From the NCBI RefSeq assembly GCF_020509005.1, contig NC_063015.1, positions 5,256,501 through 5,320,500 of the forward strand: a DNA stretch of 64,000 nt, written 5' to 3'. This DNA comes from Fulvia fulva. Its lineage: Eukaryota; Ascomycota; Dothideomycetes; Mycosphaerellales; Mycosphaerellaceae. Positions 10,842-23,022 of this stretch are shown piece by piece. Both the position numbers and the translations under genes were made by a program. Each line of letters opens with the position of its first letter. Position 1 is the first letter of the stretch. The notes below the pieces were generated by a model. That model was not told the DNA's origin and made no database searches. It saw nothing but the letters and a program-made list of their open reading frames with translations.

Positions 10842-12576
10842 TGCTCGACGCTTACCGCGTTCAGTATGCCACTGCAGCTCAGCAGTCGCGAGATCAATGC
10901 AGAGACTCCATGTCATTGTGGTTCAGCATGCGATCCGCTCGTTGCGATACCCATGACGATCGAAGTCTTCGTCGGCACGAAAAGCATACTGTTCACAGCT
11001 CTGACATCGCCGAGCCATATGCCCTTTGCTCTTCCCACACCACCTATCTCTGCGCTCAGCATCACTAACACAGCATGAGGTGAAGTCCTGACGCGAGGCC
11101 CCTCGGATCATGTCAGGAGTGAGAGTGGACTCTTGCCAACCTCTTCTGACCTCTCGGAGACTTCCAGCGATCACGCCAAGTATACCGCCGAAACACCGAG
11201 GTTGGACCAACCCGGCACGACAGCTCGTTCTCGAGCAGACAGCAAGAGGGGACAGACTTCTTTTCAAGACTTGGTGGCTTGCAAAAGTTCTTCGAAGTTC
11301 GAACAGGTACCACGCTATCGCCATCTGGCTATGTGGCCGTTCATGTACTCTTTCTGATGTTGAACACGAGCCGCTTGCACATGGCTTGCATGTGCAAGGC
11401 TTTGAACAAGATACCGAGCGATGTGCAGAGGTGCGCTGATCGTCGGGCCCACAACCGGCATTGCGGGCACTTCGCTTTGCTGGACCACGACTAGCGCAAC
11501 ATCACTTATCTATTGTTGCTACACTGTACGATTGTACGAGAGTCTGAGGTATGGGTCGAACTCGATCTGACGTGCTGCTTGTTTGCACGTCACAGCAAGA
11601 AGCACGCAAGGTCAAGTGCAGCCGACATCAAGCAACTCTCGCATTTCGCTTGCAGTCGATCATCCATCGGACATTGGGGCGATATACGAGGCCCAGAGGG
11701 CTTCGACTCCTTCGAGCTGCTTATGCAAACTGGCTCCTGGCTTGTTCTATCGAGCTGCCAAGGCAATGATGCTGCATGGCAAGCTTGTCAGAGTTCCTCA
11801 TGGCGACGTCACACAATCGAAGCACGTTACCAAACCACCGAGGTCGATCTTAAGCTGCACCCCAGCAATGTGGCACAGCCAGGCATGACCCTTCTGGACT
11901 CTCATGCGAGCCACATTGTTGGCTTCTCGCTGCCGTCTTGGGGCATTGCGGACCAGAAGCACGAGGTGAAGATGTACCGCATCTTTGAGACTCCAGATGG
12001 ACGGTAGGCAAACGCTCAATCTGTTTTAACTTGTCATGCTCGAAGTCGCAACTGGCCAAAGGCAAACAGAGGAGGCTCGCCAGAAGAAGCAAAGCATAGT
12101 TGCTTACCTACCCAATGACCTGCAGCGCCGCGCGGCCGCGGACACTTGCAGGTGTCAAGCAAGCGGCGATTGGCTACGACCCCAGACCGCCACCGAGGCA
12201 CGCGCGTGGTACGCTTGTCTGTTCCATTAGGCTTTGACATGGTTAACTTTTAGCGTCACGCGGGGTCCCTCGATTGTCTGGAGTTGTGGAGTGTTGAGAA
12301 TGCATCGCAAACGGTCGCGGCAGGATCCACTGCATGATGCATCGCTGGTTTGGTTTCTCGCTAGCAGTCGAAAGCTGCTGCATCGTGAACTTGGGCGTGC
12401 AAGGTTCCCAAATGACCGAGGCATTTTGAGTTTGCCAATGGACGCTACGAGACGACCATTTACACAAAACGGTAGATGGTCGCTGCTCTCGACCACGCTT
12501 GCCTTGAGAGCTCCGTCCGCTGTGGTTCTGCTGCTCTTCTGTCCTTTGAAGTTGCTGCTGAGCGGGATCACTCTCG
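10842..12576. other. Intergenic, no supported gene
   Basis: About 1.7 kb with several overlapping open frames on both strands (for example 11513-12007 plus, 13048-12227 minus). None shows a domain, leader or plausible splice pattern. The right part is the likely promoter of the MFS gene. Confidence 0.5.
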
Positions 12577-14470
12577 ATGGCGACACAACACAATACGGGT
12601 CTGACTGAAGAGAAGATGGCATCGCACGGCGACAACTCGAGCGGAAGCCGCGATCATGACTTTGTCGACAAGCTCGAGCACATGGAGCCCGGGTATGGTC
12701 ACCACGATGGAGCAGGCCTCGAGCGAAAGTACACTGAAGCCGACGACCCGAACATTCACCAATCGGTATGCGCATTCCGGTGGACGAGACTTGCAGACAT
12801 GTACTGACAGCAGTATCAGATGAACCTCCGATTGTTCCTAGGATTGCTGGCCATGTCTTTCTGCTGGGTCGGTTCGCAGATCCCTCTCTACCTCTTCGGC
12901 AGTGTACTTCCCGACATCTACAGTGAAATCGGAGGTGCCAACGGACGATATATCTGGCTGGTTGTCGGATACCTGATTCCTGTCTCTGCCATCTGTCCAT
13001 TCGTCGGTGCGCTCTCCGATATCTTCGGCCGAAAAGCAGTCGCTTCATTCGGTCAGGTTCTGCTGGTCATTGGACCCATCGTGGTTTGCACCGCGCACCA
13101 CATCAACGTTGCCATCGGCGGAATGGTCATCGCTGGTCTCGGTGCTGGTCTCAACGAATTGATCGCACTTGCTGGAACATCCGAGATGGTGCCGGTGAGA
13201 AAGCGAGCTGCGTACGTTGGATTCGTCGTCTTCACGATCCTGCCTTTCTGCCCTTCACCTCTGTGGGCACAGCTCATTGCGGCTCGCGGTGGTTGGAGAT
13301 GGAACGGTGCTCTTGTCGGCATCTTCAACTTCGTCGGTCTCATCCTGGTGGCAGTGACATACAGAGATCCTGTCCGTGAGCGACCACCGGTCAAGTTGGT
13401 TCTGAAGCAGATCGACTACATTGGTGGAATTCTGAGCACTGCTGGTGTCACACTCTTCATGATGGGTCTGCAGTGGGGAGCACGTCAGGTAAGGCAACTA
13501 AGTTGATTTGGAGAAAACGAGCGACTAACAAGGCATGCAGTACACCTGGGGAAGTGCACACGTCCTGGTGCCTCTCATCATGGGACTGATCCTGATCATC
13601 GCCTTTTTCGTCTGGGAGTTCTTCGCCCCATACCCAATGTGCCCGCGAGCTCTCTTCTCCAAGGACAAGCGCAGCATGATCCTCATTTTGCTGATCACAT
13701 TCTTTAGCGGTGGCAACTTCTTCGTGCTGCTGCTTTTCTGGCCAACACAGGTCTACAACATGTACGGCAACGACCCACTCCAGATTGGTATCAGGACACT
13801 GCCAATCGGCTTCGGTATCATCTTCGGTGCCGCATTCGCCCTGTTCCTCATTGGTCTGACCAAGGGACGGACAACCATTCTCATGATCTTCTGGACCCTC
13901 GCCATGACCGGCTTCACCGGTGCCATGTCTGCGGCCAGAACTTACAACCTCACACCAACCGTCTACCCGATCCTGACGCTAGCCTCCATCTCTGTCGGTG
14001 CGGTCATCATTCCCTGCTCCATCATCGCACAAGTCATGTGCCCACAAGAGCTCATCGGAACCGTCACGGCCATCACCCTCTCGATCCGTTACATCGGTGG
14101 TGCCATCGGTTTCACCGCCTACTACAACGTCTTCTTCCACGAGTACTTTGGTCTCGCCAACACGATCGCCGCCCCACAAATCACCGCTGCCGGCATCACA
14201 TATGACTACTACGAGCTCCTCAACCTCATCACCCTCGCATCCAATGCACAGTACGAGCAATTCCGAACAGCGCTGGAGTTCAGCCCAACTCTTCGTATCG
14301 ACCCAGAGGCGGCATACAACATCATCATTGCTGCGGTGCAGGATGCTTTCGCGATCGCATACCAATGGCCATATTGGATCAGTATCGCGTTCGGTGGTGT
14401 GTGCATTGTTTGTTCGTTTGGCCTGAGGGATATCAAGAAGCACATGGAGGAGTTTGATGGTCCGGCATAG
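12577..14470 (+). CDS. MFS transporter, Tri12/siderophore-efflux type (DHA2-like, 14 TM)
   Basis: Exons are 12577-12765, 12814-13488 and 13541-14470 (597 aa). Introns of 48 and 52 nt carry CTGAC and CTAAC branch sites. A hydrophilic N-terminus of about 65 residues precedes the membrane domain. The first helix region (MNLRLFLGLLAMSFCWVGSQ, then PLYLFGSVLP) and the loop GALSDIFGRKAV, the MFS motif A, are typical of the fungal trichothecene efflux pump family (Tri12), which also includes siderophore and toxin exporters. About 14 membrane helices can be traced. It should sit in the plasma membrane and move a small organic molecule with H+. No biosynthetic genes lie next to it, so the substrate is unknown. 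Confidence 0.9.
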
Positions 14471-15453
14471 AAGCTGGACGCATAGGGATGGGTGTGGTGC
14501 TAAGGAGGGATATTTGTACAGAAAGCAACGACTTTACCACTACAGCATGAATGAATGAAGCATCTCCGTAAAGGAGTAGATTTGAAAGTAATACTTTGTG
14601 CACATCTTTTCGAACATGTTGTATGTCGTGAACTTCAAAGACATTCCGGGTTACGGTGCCCTCACATGCCATGGCCGTGCAGACTGCCAGAAAGAACATA
14701 CAATACTCTCTATCCTCATCTTCAGACAGCATGAAACAGGTACGGTAAGCCTGCCCTACGTAGTCTGTCGGTTTTCTTGAGCACCCGACAGCATGAACTC
14801 CAACACAAAGACTCCATCCACGTCGTCGTCAGTCACAATAACCGCGGTCCTCTGTGCCGCCTCCAACACTGTACAGAACTACATCGCCACCAGTACCTCA
14901 TCCTTCGATACTTACAGTCATGGTATTCTCCGAGGGTGGCACAGCATATCATGTGGACCACGCCTCGCCAAGGTACGAAGACCCAAGCAGTCGAAGCCGA
15001 GATGCAGCACACATCATGCTTATTCAAAGGCCAGGCGTACAGTCCTTCGGATGAGATGCTGCAACAGGAAACGCTGCTGCAACGCCGCCGTAGCCGAGCT
15101 GTTTGCTGCGGAGGTGGCGATCTGGGTGACTTGACGGCACGCTACCCCAGATCGTCCATTCTGCGTGCATATTGGTCGAGGCGAAGTTTAATGCTACACC
15201 GAGGCATTTCACTTCCCGACTACTGGATGCGCCAAGGGAAACCGACGATTCCACTTACAGCACATGATGGCCCGGTCGGTAGCTTCGGACGACTCCTTCG
15301 TTGCTGCTGCGATATCACCTCGTGCTCTCGCCTGGCCAACGTCAGATCTGGGTCTTGCTTGCTTCGCGGTCGACTGAATAGCACTCGTCAACGTGTCAGT
15401 CTCAGGTCAAACATCACTCCCATCCCCGCCAGCTACCTCTGCAGCCGCCCACC
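14471..15453. other. Intergenic, no supported gene
   Basis: This is the 3' flank of the MFS gene and the promoter of the HsbA-like gene. Overlapping open frames here (for example 14777-15457) lack any recognisable feature. Confidence 0.5.
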
Positions 15454-16122
15454 ATGAGATTGACCACCCTCTCCATCGCCCTCGCCGGCGCCGCATCTGT
15501 CCACGCAGTCGGTGATTCCGCGAAAAAGATCATCGCCGACCTGCAATCCATCCAAAACCTCACGGAAGCCGTCACCGGCGCCGTCAATGCCTTCAATGGC
15601 TCCCTCGCCCTCGCTCTCCCCATCACAGTAGCAACCAACGACGTCCTCGCTAAAATCTCCTCGTCAACCGAAGACGCCAAGACCGCACAGCCCTTCAGCA
15701 ACGCCGACGCGACAGCTCTCGGCCCATACACGCAGGATCTGGCCTACGCCGTCAACTCCTCCATCGCGGCCCTGATTGGCAAGAAGCGTGAGTTCGAGTC
15801 GGGAAATCTCTCGCCGATTGTTATTCAGTCCCTGGAAGGCCAGAAGAACTCGAGTAAGATCTTTTCGGATACTGTGAGTATGCTAGTGCCGGAGAACACC
15901 AGGAGCGTGGCGCAGGCGTTGAGTTCGCAGACGTTGGAGAGTATTCAGCAGGGGATTGATTGCTTCAGCGGGATGAACCAGACTTGCAATCCGACGAATT
16001 ACTTCGAGGCTAAGGCGATGGCGGAGGCGGCGGAAAAGGCGGCGACTGGTGGTGTGGGGAGGTCTGCGGCGAGCTTGGGTGCGGTGGTCGTTGCTGGGCT
16101 GGTTGCGTTCGTGACGCTATGA
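15454..16122 (+). CDS. HsbA-like cell-wall galactomannoprotein, GPI-anchored
   Basis: A single exon codes for 222 aa, and the ATG follows GCCCACC, a good context. Residues 1-18 form a signal peptide (to VHA). The body (GDSAKKIIADLQSIQNLTEA onward) has the helical repeats of the hydrophobic-surface-binding protein A family, which contains Aspergillus HsbA and cell-wall mannoproteins. Two Cys (CFSGMNQTC) lie near residue 175. The protein ends in a Gly/Ser stretch and a hydrophobic tail without charged residues (SLGAVVVAGLVAFVTL), typical of a GPI-anchor signal. I infer a surface protein that could recruit cutinase-like enzymes or modify adhesion. No regulatory site is obvious. Confidence 0.85.
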   Translation: MRLTTLSIALAGAASVHAVGDSAKKIIADLQSIQNLTEAVTGAVNAFNGSLALALPITVATNDVLAKISSSTEDAKTAQPFSNADATALGPYTQDLAYAVNSSIAALIGKKREFESGNLSPIVIQSLEGQKNSSKIFSDTVSMLVPENTRSVAQALSSQTLESIQQGIDCFSGMNQTCNPTNYFEAKAMAEAAEKAATGGVGRSAASLGAVVVAGLVAFVTL

Positions 16123-17597
16123 TGGGGTGAGGGTTGAGATGTGGTTCTGTGTATGTGATTGGAAGGCAGTGAGTGAGGCGAGGATGCAGTGCGAGATGCT
16201 CGGTGGATGGTATCGGCATGACACCCTCGGCTGGAGAGGGCAGCAGCATTGAGAAGCGTGCATGTACGGCGTGATGCGGGATGAGTGTACATGGCCCGGC
16301 CGATACAGCGGCCTCTTGAGATGAAAGCATGCCAGAATCGTAGACTGCTTCAATGTGAATGTTGGCGATGATCGATATACAGTGTGTGGGAACGTAATTG
16401 TCCATCTCGCCGTCCTCTCCTTTCCGACTCACTGCTTGCCGCACGAGCATTACTTTCGTGAGCTCTTCTGATCAAGCAGTGTCAACCTGGAACCGGGAGA
16501 CCCAAGGTGCAATGTTCTCGCGTGCCATGATCTTTCCTCAGAATCCATGCTCAACCAACACCACCGCTGCCCCTTGACCATACATATTGAACTCAAACGC
16601 CACCAGAATATCTATCGATATTCTCCATCCATTGTCCCCGCTATCGAACCCGCTAACACGTACCACTGAAGTTCATGTCGCCGTCACCATCGGTCCCGCA
16701 AGTTGTTTCCACAAGCAACCCCAAGGGGTCATTGTCAATGTGGGCAATTTCGCGGCCGAGGTGGACATGTTCAGCCGGAGCTGTCAGACATCATCCCTGT
16801 CGCCGCGTCGCGTCTTCCTCGGGCGCGTTCGTTGCTTTGCTTGTTTTCTTCATCATCTTCGTCAACATCGTCTTCTACACTACGGCGCTGAGTGCTGTGT
16901 TGAGGGCTTCTTGCTTGGAGAGATGGAGCACGCCCGACGTGCACGGGACAGGCTGAACGGCCATGCGAGCGGCAGTGCCGGCCATGCTCATGCTGCAACG
17001 GCACCCAGATGTTACGACATAGGCTGATCATCACATTGTACTCGAAACAGCACGATTCCAGCAGTACCGCCAGAACCTCACTCTCATAACCGACCGCACG
17101 CATGTCCGTGCAGGCGTCTCTGGCGGAAGACTCTTACCATGGCGAGAACAGACCATCCGGCACATCACAAGCTGTTGAAGCAAAGAGAACGGTATCATGG
17201 TCAACTGCCATGTACGTCAAAGGTGATCCGAAGGGGGATCTCGATACTCCCGCAATGGCCTTCGTCTGCCCTTCGGACGAGACCGCTGCCATGTGAACGA
17301 GCGAAATCCGTCCTGGAAGCAGGAGAATCTGGTTGCTCACAGGTCGCAGGTGTGCCCAGAGCGCCATGTATCGTGTCAGGAACCACCACATGGTCATACA
17401 TCACTGCTTGTCCATCGCAGGTTGGAATGATGTCTTGCGTGTGATATGGTCACTTCTCGAAATGTGTTGGCATGGCTGGAACGTGGGCAAGTAGGACGGC
17501 GTGACTGCCATGTCCATTAGCTTGCCTGACCGATGCGCTGAGGCCCCTCATACGATGGAAATAACACCAATGACACCATTGCCATCGCTGAAATATC
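16123..17597. other. Intergenic, one weak ORF
   Basis: No firm gene. A weak candidate at 16675-16956 is listed separately. The rest shows no structure I can interpret. Confidence 0.45.
16675..16956 (+). CDS. Possible small single-TM protein
   Basis: This 93-codon frame has one strong hydrophobic helix (GAFVALLVFFIIFVNIVFY, about residues 50-68) after a basic region and a short hydrophilic tail with Cys. Many fungal genomes contain such small membrane proteins, but there is no family match I can name and no intron or promoter evidence. An overlapping longer frame (16587-17027) competes with it. Confidence 0.25.
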   Translation: MSPSPSVPQVVSTSNPKGSLSMWAISRPRWTCSAGAVRHHPCRRVASSSGAFVALLVFFIIFVNIVFYTTALSAVLRASCLERWSTPDVHGTG

Positions 17598-18754
17598 ATG
17601 GATCACGACAGCGATGAAAGGGGCGAAACGGAACCCGTACGCCGAAAGACCAGAATATTCAAGAATCCGCAGTCCCTTGGAGAGGCGGTTCGCAACCCTC
17701 TGTGTGTCTTGCTGCTTTTGATTGTCATCATGGCAGATGCCTTTGTTGCAGCTTTTGCTGGGCTCTATGGCGGAGCACTCTCCCGACGCGCGATCCTCTT
17801 CTTCAATCCTCACTGGCGCGGTCATATGCTACCACACGCACCAGAAGCATTGCACACCAGAGGCAGCCACGACTGGGCAAGCAACGTCCTCCGTGGCGAA
17901 AGGCTGGTCAAGCTTATGAAAGCAAAGGATGTTCTGGATACCGACAAAACCACATGGACCTCTTATGGAGACATTGAGCGTTATGGCTGGACCATGAAGG
18001 CGGAGTCAATCGACGAGGAGGAGAAGAAAGTCTCCCAGAGCGTGCTCAAAGCACTCACCATCAAGCAGCTGGACAACACTGCGAAACCCGCAGACGTCGA
18101 CAAGAAAAAAACCATGGGTCATGGTGCATTGGGAACACACCCAGAGCACGAAGCACACCTCCAAAGATGCAGAGGTGGAGTACCCGGTATGTCTGTTGTC
18201 TCGCACCCAGCAAGTTCAGCATCTGACTGCTACAGGCCACGAATGCCTTCTACCGCAACTTCTACAACTGTGACCGCGGCATTGTCGTCGCCAGTAACCT
18301 CAAGAGCCCACAGCACACAGAGATCGGCGGGCTCCTCGATCCCGAGAAGCTGGTACCGCTGCAACACTGGTCAGACGTTACTTTCATAACTTGGGAGGAG
18401 CTTTGCGGAGCACAGCAGAAACCCATAGGCGGCTTGAAGTACATTCTCCATATGAATGTCATCGCCGAAGACATCGAAGAGGTCGTCAAGCATGTGACTG
18501 GCATCGAGGCTGGACGTTTCAGCGAAGCATACCCTGGAATGGCAGTGCAAAATGTACCGGAATCCGAAGGGGCTCATGGCACGATCGGATCTATGGCGAT
18601 GACGGGTGATGCGTACCTCCTCATCCAGCATAAGGATGTCTTTGGCGGCACGAGGACGTTCAAGAGTGTTCAGGTGTGGGATGCGAATGATGGACAGCGA
18701 AGCGGCGTTGCTGGCGATGCGAACATTCCGAATGTACTTGTGACTCTGTCATGA
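17598..18754 (+). CDS. Conserved fungal one-TM protein, one frameshift
   Basis: The N-terminus is hydrophilic, followed by one membrane helix (LCVLLLLIVIMADAFVAAFAG, about residues 36-56). The frame is open to a run of seven A at 18105-18111. There the coding frame moves by one base. The new frame reads PWVMVHWEHTQSTKHTS and then EVEYP up to a GTATGT donor. An intron at 18187-18235 (CTGAC branch) joins in phase to ATNAFYRNFYNCDRG and continues open to the stop at 18754. The two parts clearly belong to one protein, so the A7 run is an indel, either real or a sequencing error. I do not recognise the family function. The likely topology is a short cytosolic tail and a large non-cytosolic domain. 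Confidence 0.6.
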
Positions 18755-20968
18755 GCATGGTCGACCTCAGGAAGGATCGTGTACCAGGCTATCAATTTTT
18801 CCTCCAGCAGCCCGACCTGGAGAAACACGAGGAATCGGGCACGTGATTCTACGTTTCAGCAGATGATCATTTCGAGTATCGTTATACCCAATCACGGCCG
18901 TGCTTACTGTGCCACGCTTCAATGCCGAGATAGACTTATTGCGTGCCAGCAAGAGGCAGCTACCCAGCCTTCCGATGGTCAAGCCGAGCCTGTGTTCCAC
19001 TGGACATCGACTTGACAAGGACACCAAAGAGACCGAAGAGATACTGATGGGGCTCGCCAGAACCTTCTGCGTCCACGTAGGCACTGGACTATCAAGCACA
19101 GGATTGATTCGTCGCTCCTTCATATAACCACCTCCTGGCGTTCTGGACCTTGGCGAAGAAGGTATGATCGTACTCGTGGCAGCAGAGGCCACATGAATGT
19201 CATAATTGAACCAGACCGCGCAGCAGCGTACACCTCTTGTGTTGCAAAGCAAGGAAGCGTTTGAACCCTGTGAGCAGGAGCGCCCTGAAGCATTCCACGT
19301 GGCTGCCCGCTTCAAAGCCTTGCAAGTGCTTTGGTAAATGCGTAAACTCGCATCGAAGTGTATGAGCATGCGACTTACATCGCCAGTCAGGCTTGGGATC
19401 TACGCTGCATCGCCGTGTCGTTGGAGACTTACGGCTGTATTCACCTGGTATCAGCACTGTTGTCCTCCAAGGCCGCACGTCCGGTTGCCTCCAATTTGCA
19501 GAGAACTAATGATCAACCGTCCGTTGGCCAGTTCTGCACTCCAGATGAGACAATGTTCGTTGACAAGCACGCAGCAAGCACCATTTGGACGGCCATTAGC
19601 TGACATGAGGTGCTGCTGATTGCTTTGAACAATCGACACAAGTCCACGCCGAGTTCGAGTAAGCTCTCGACCCACTCAGCTTGTCGAACCTCTACGGACA
19701 TGCAGAAAAATTTGGCTGACATGCGTAGAGGCCTATTGCAAAGCTGATCAGCATGTCATGGGAACAGATGTCTGCCGGCCATTTGATGCAGTCGCTATCG
19801 TCACGGTCATCGATGCCACCGGCCTTTGTCATGCCTTGCCTTCGAAGTATGATTCCACCACCGAGCCCCGCTGCACATAGGACGGAATCGATTATAGGGC
19901 TCATGGGAAGTCAAAGTCAGATAACTTGACGAGTGCACTTATCAAGTCATCGCTGCCTCAGAGGGCGGCAGATTCCTGATTTCAAGATATTCGAGTGACA
20001 GCGGCCCCTCGGTGGGGGCTGACATGGAGAGGTGAAGTGACGCCTCGGTGACCTCGCTGAGTTTCTACTGGTCGATTTTCTGACGCTTGGCATATAGGCT
20101 TCGGCAGATCGACGACGGACCACGCCATGGCTGCGCTATCGTGGGGAGAAATAGTGTTTCTACCACAATTCGCCTCGGGACTTTTCTGGAAAAACTCAGT
20201 CTCATCAACTTGATCTCAATATGCTTCCAGGAGCTTGATCGTAGTCGAACCTTGCGCAGTGCTATGTGGTAGAAGAATTACTGCACGCTCAAATCGAACA
20301 CCACATAAACCAGAGGGAAATCTGAGCAGTGTTCGTGAGCGTCTGGCGATATCGCTGAAGCAACACACTGATTGAGGCAGCGCTGCCAGAACAGACGGCA
20401 GCATTCATGGCCATCAAAGCTTGGACCATCGGGAGAACCCACGCAAGCTTCGAGTCTGATTGCGGAAAAGGCGGCCGCGCAGCCACATTTCGCCAAAACA
20501 TGCAGCTGCTGGCAGCGTGAAGACATGCGTAACCTACTACTAAGCAGGAGACTAGGATCTGATCAGGCCTACACGTGCGCTAGATTGTAGTACTGCTGAT
20601 ACACTCATTAGACCTGTCTATTCGGGCAGTGATCTACCAAGTCACAATGCGTCGATTGGTCCTCCTCAACAGTCCTGCGAACTGTATGCAGCCTGAGCGT
20701 GGCCAGATGCTTCCCATTCGAACGTAGATCACGTCTCTCAGGCCTCGGAGAGAATCGACTTCAGCTGGCGCTTGAAAGACTCCCCGCCGTTATAGCAGTC
20801 AACAAGCATGATTTCGCAGCCAATGGCAGTTGCCGCATTTGTCCTATATGAACATCTTGGGCCCCAAAGAGATCTGCTTCTCGTTCTTCTTCGTATCGGC
20901 TACTGTTCTCCACTCTCAGCCCACTGTATTGAATCCTTCCAAGTCTTGGGTCAATACTATCCTCCACG
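18755..20968. other. Intergenic, no supported gene
   Basis: A gene-poor stretch of 2.2 kb. A 200-codon minus frame (19369-18767) has no domain and is probably chance. The last few hundred bases are the promoter of the peroxidase at 20969. Confidence 0.5.
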
Positions 20969-22474
20969 ATGAAGTTCCTGTCGATAAGCGGCCTCGTGGC
21001 CGGCGCCGCGGCCTTCCCACACCTCCTCGACCTCGAGACCCTGAACGGTGCAGCCGCCAACCGCCTTGAAAGCAGGCAGACCGCTCCTCCACAAGGTGCT
21101 GGTGCTCTTCCAGCCAGCCCACCCCCATTTGATGCCGCGACACAATACGTTAGTAACCAGGGCGTACACAAGTTCGTGGCTCCAGGCGCTGGTGACGAGA
21201 GAGGAGAGTGCCCAGGTCTTAACGCCCTTGCTAACCATGGATATCTCCCACACAATGATAGCTACCACCATGAAGTGTCATCTGACCATGTGCTAACAAG
21301 ACGTTAGGTATTGCGACTATCCAGCAATTCATCGATGCCACCAACACCGTCTTTGGCATGGGCAAGGATCTTGGCGGGTTACTGTCATACTATGGTGCTC
21401 TCATAGATGGCAACGGTCTTGGCTGGTCAATCGGTGGTCTGCCACACACCGGTATCTTGGGTTCGCACAACAACTCTAAGTGATCTCCTCTCCCCCTGGT
21501 GTGACTCCTGGCTTCGTCGATGGAGCATTTAGGCTGACACACATCACCCCCAGACGAGACTGACAGCTCTCCTATCAAGTCTGATCTGAATCAGTACGGC
21601 AGCAACACCAGATTCGTCATGAGCCAGTTCTACAACCTCTACAACCGTCAGCCAGACGCCTCCACCGCCAACTACAACCTGGAAGTTCTCCGTGCTTTCC
21701 GCGGTGACAGATTCAAGGAGTCAATTGCTAAGAACCCATACTTCGCCTGTAAGTCAAGCTCAAGTGAGATCTGACAGACTTTCACGGACTCATGGCTTTA
21801 CAGACCTGCCATTTGGTGGTATCGAGGTTTCTCAGGCTGCTTTTACCTTCATCTACCGCTTCATGAGCAACAAGTCCGCCGAGTACCCAGAGGGTCGTCT
21901 CAACAAGGAGGTCCTTAAGAGCTTCATGGCCGTCTCCGGCCCAGAGAACAACCTCAAGCACACCCCAGGATACGAAAAGATGCCCGATAGCTGGTACAAG
22001 CGCAACCCGTCCGACGAGTACAGCGTTCCATACTTCGAGGTAAGTACTGACAGTGGGGCTTCATGGAGTGCTCCATGAGTGTAGCTGACCACTCCTTGAC
22101 AGGCCGATATCCTCTACTTTGCCGAGACCCAACCAGAGATCCTCACCATTGGCTGCAACCGGGGTTCCGTCAATACCTATTCGCCAATCGACCCAGCTGT
22201 CTTGACCAACGGCGTGTACCCTGCCCAGCAGATCACTAAGAGCCCCATTTGCTTCGCTACCCAGTACGCCATCGCTTCGCTGCCACTCATCACTGGTCTC
22301 GATACCAGCAGTGCTGCCCTCGCTCCACTTGTCAGCACGCTCAACACCCTTACCAAGCCACCCAACTGTGCTAGCATTGGTGCTGTTAACCAGTCCGCCT
22401 TTACTGCTTGCCCAGGCTTCTCTTTCTACGGTGGACCAACTGGACCGGTCGCACCAGGTGCTATTCAGTCTTAA
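20969..22474 (+). CDS. Secreted heme-thiolate peroxidase (chloroperoxidase/peroxygenase family)
   Basis: The product has a signal peptide (MKFLSISGLVAGAAAFP) and the proximal-cysteine motif ECPGLNALANHGYLPHN, the hallmark of the Peroxidase_2 family (haem bound through Cys). The body also has GLGWSIGG and a helical C-terminal half. Secreted members oxidise, halogenate or hydroxylate organic molecules with H2O2. Introns 21749-21803 and 22040-22102 are canonical. Intron 1 is unclear. Homology to the family suggests 21258-21307, whose donor is not GT, while a canonical GT-AG choice (21275-21324) is in frame but replaces the conserved GIATIQ segment. Intron 2 has a canonical in-frame option at 21480-21566 that loses a few residues. 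The closest gene, 23023-24302, is a convergent paralog. Confidence 0.85.
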
Positions 22475-23022
22475 GCGAAGGAGGCAATGAGAATGGAGTA
22501 TGATGAGATTACGATCGGTATATGAGATCAAGAGGTGTAGATATATGTAGAGGAAGTTGCACATATGGAAAGGTCTATGCTTTTTTCCACGGAATCATAC
22601 TCGACTGTTTCATGTGAAGAGTCTTGGTCGTCCCACGCTTCTGCCGTCCCTCTGCCACCAGCAAGTCCGATGCAAATGATCATGGCCATGTGTTTCAGGC
22701 TGTGTTGATTCTTGCGAGATGTCTTCTTGCATGTTCTCACGGCCTTGGTAGGCCCCCGCGCAGACAACCCCATCATCTCCCGAGCATTTACGCCCAGCTG
22801 TTGTTTGTTTGTTCTTGCAGTGACAGACCTGCGATGCAAGTTCTGCAGGCGAATTGACCGTCGATTGACATTGCTGGCATGAATATGGGATTTAACAAGG
22901 AAGTGCAACAACGGCATCAGATTTTCAATTATCTACAAAACGTGCTCAACATCTCCTTGCAATGCTTCCAAATTTCCCCATACCATGCATCATCCATCAA
23001 ACATGCCTTCATGGCCTATCGC
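22475..23022. other. Shared 3' region between convergent peroxidase genes
   Basis: This holds the two 3' UTRs. No gene or terminator motif is recognisable. Confidence 0.5.

Noticed and set aside
13979..14443. Minus-strand ORF of 154 codons
   Set aside because: Antisense of the Tri12-type carrier, composed of Asp/Gly/Val from the complement of its codons.
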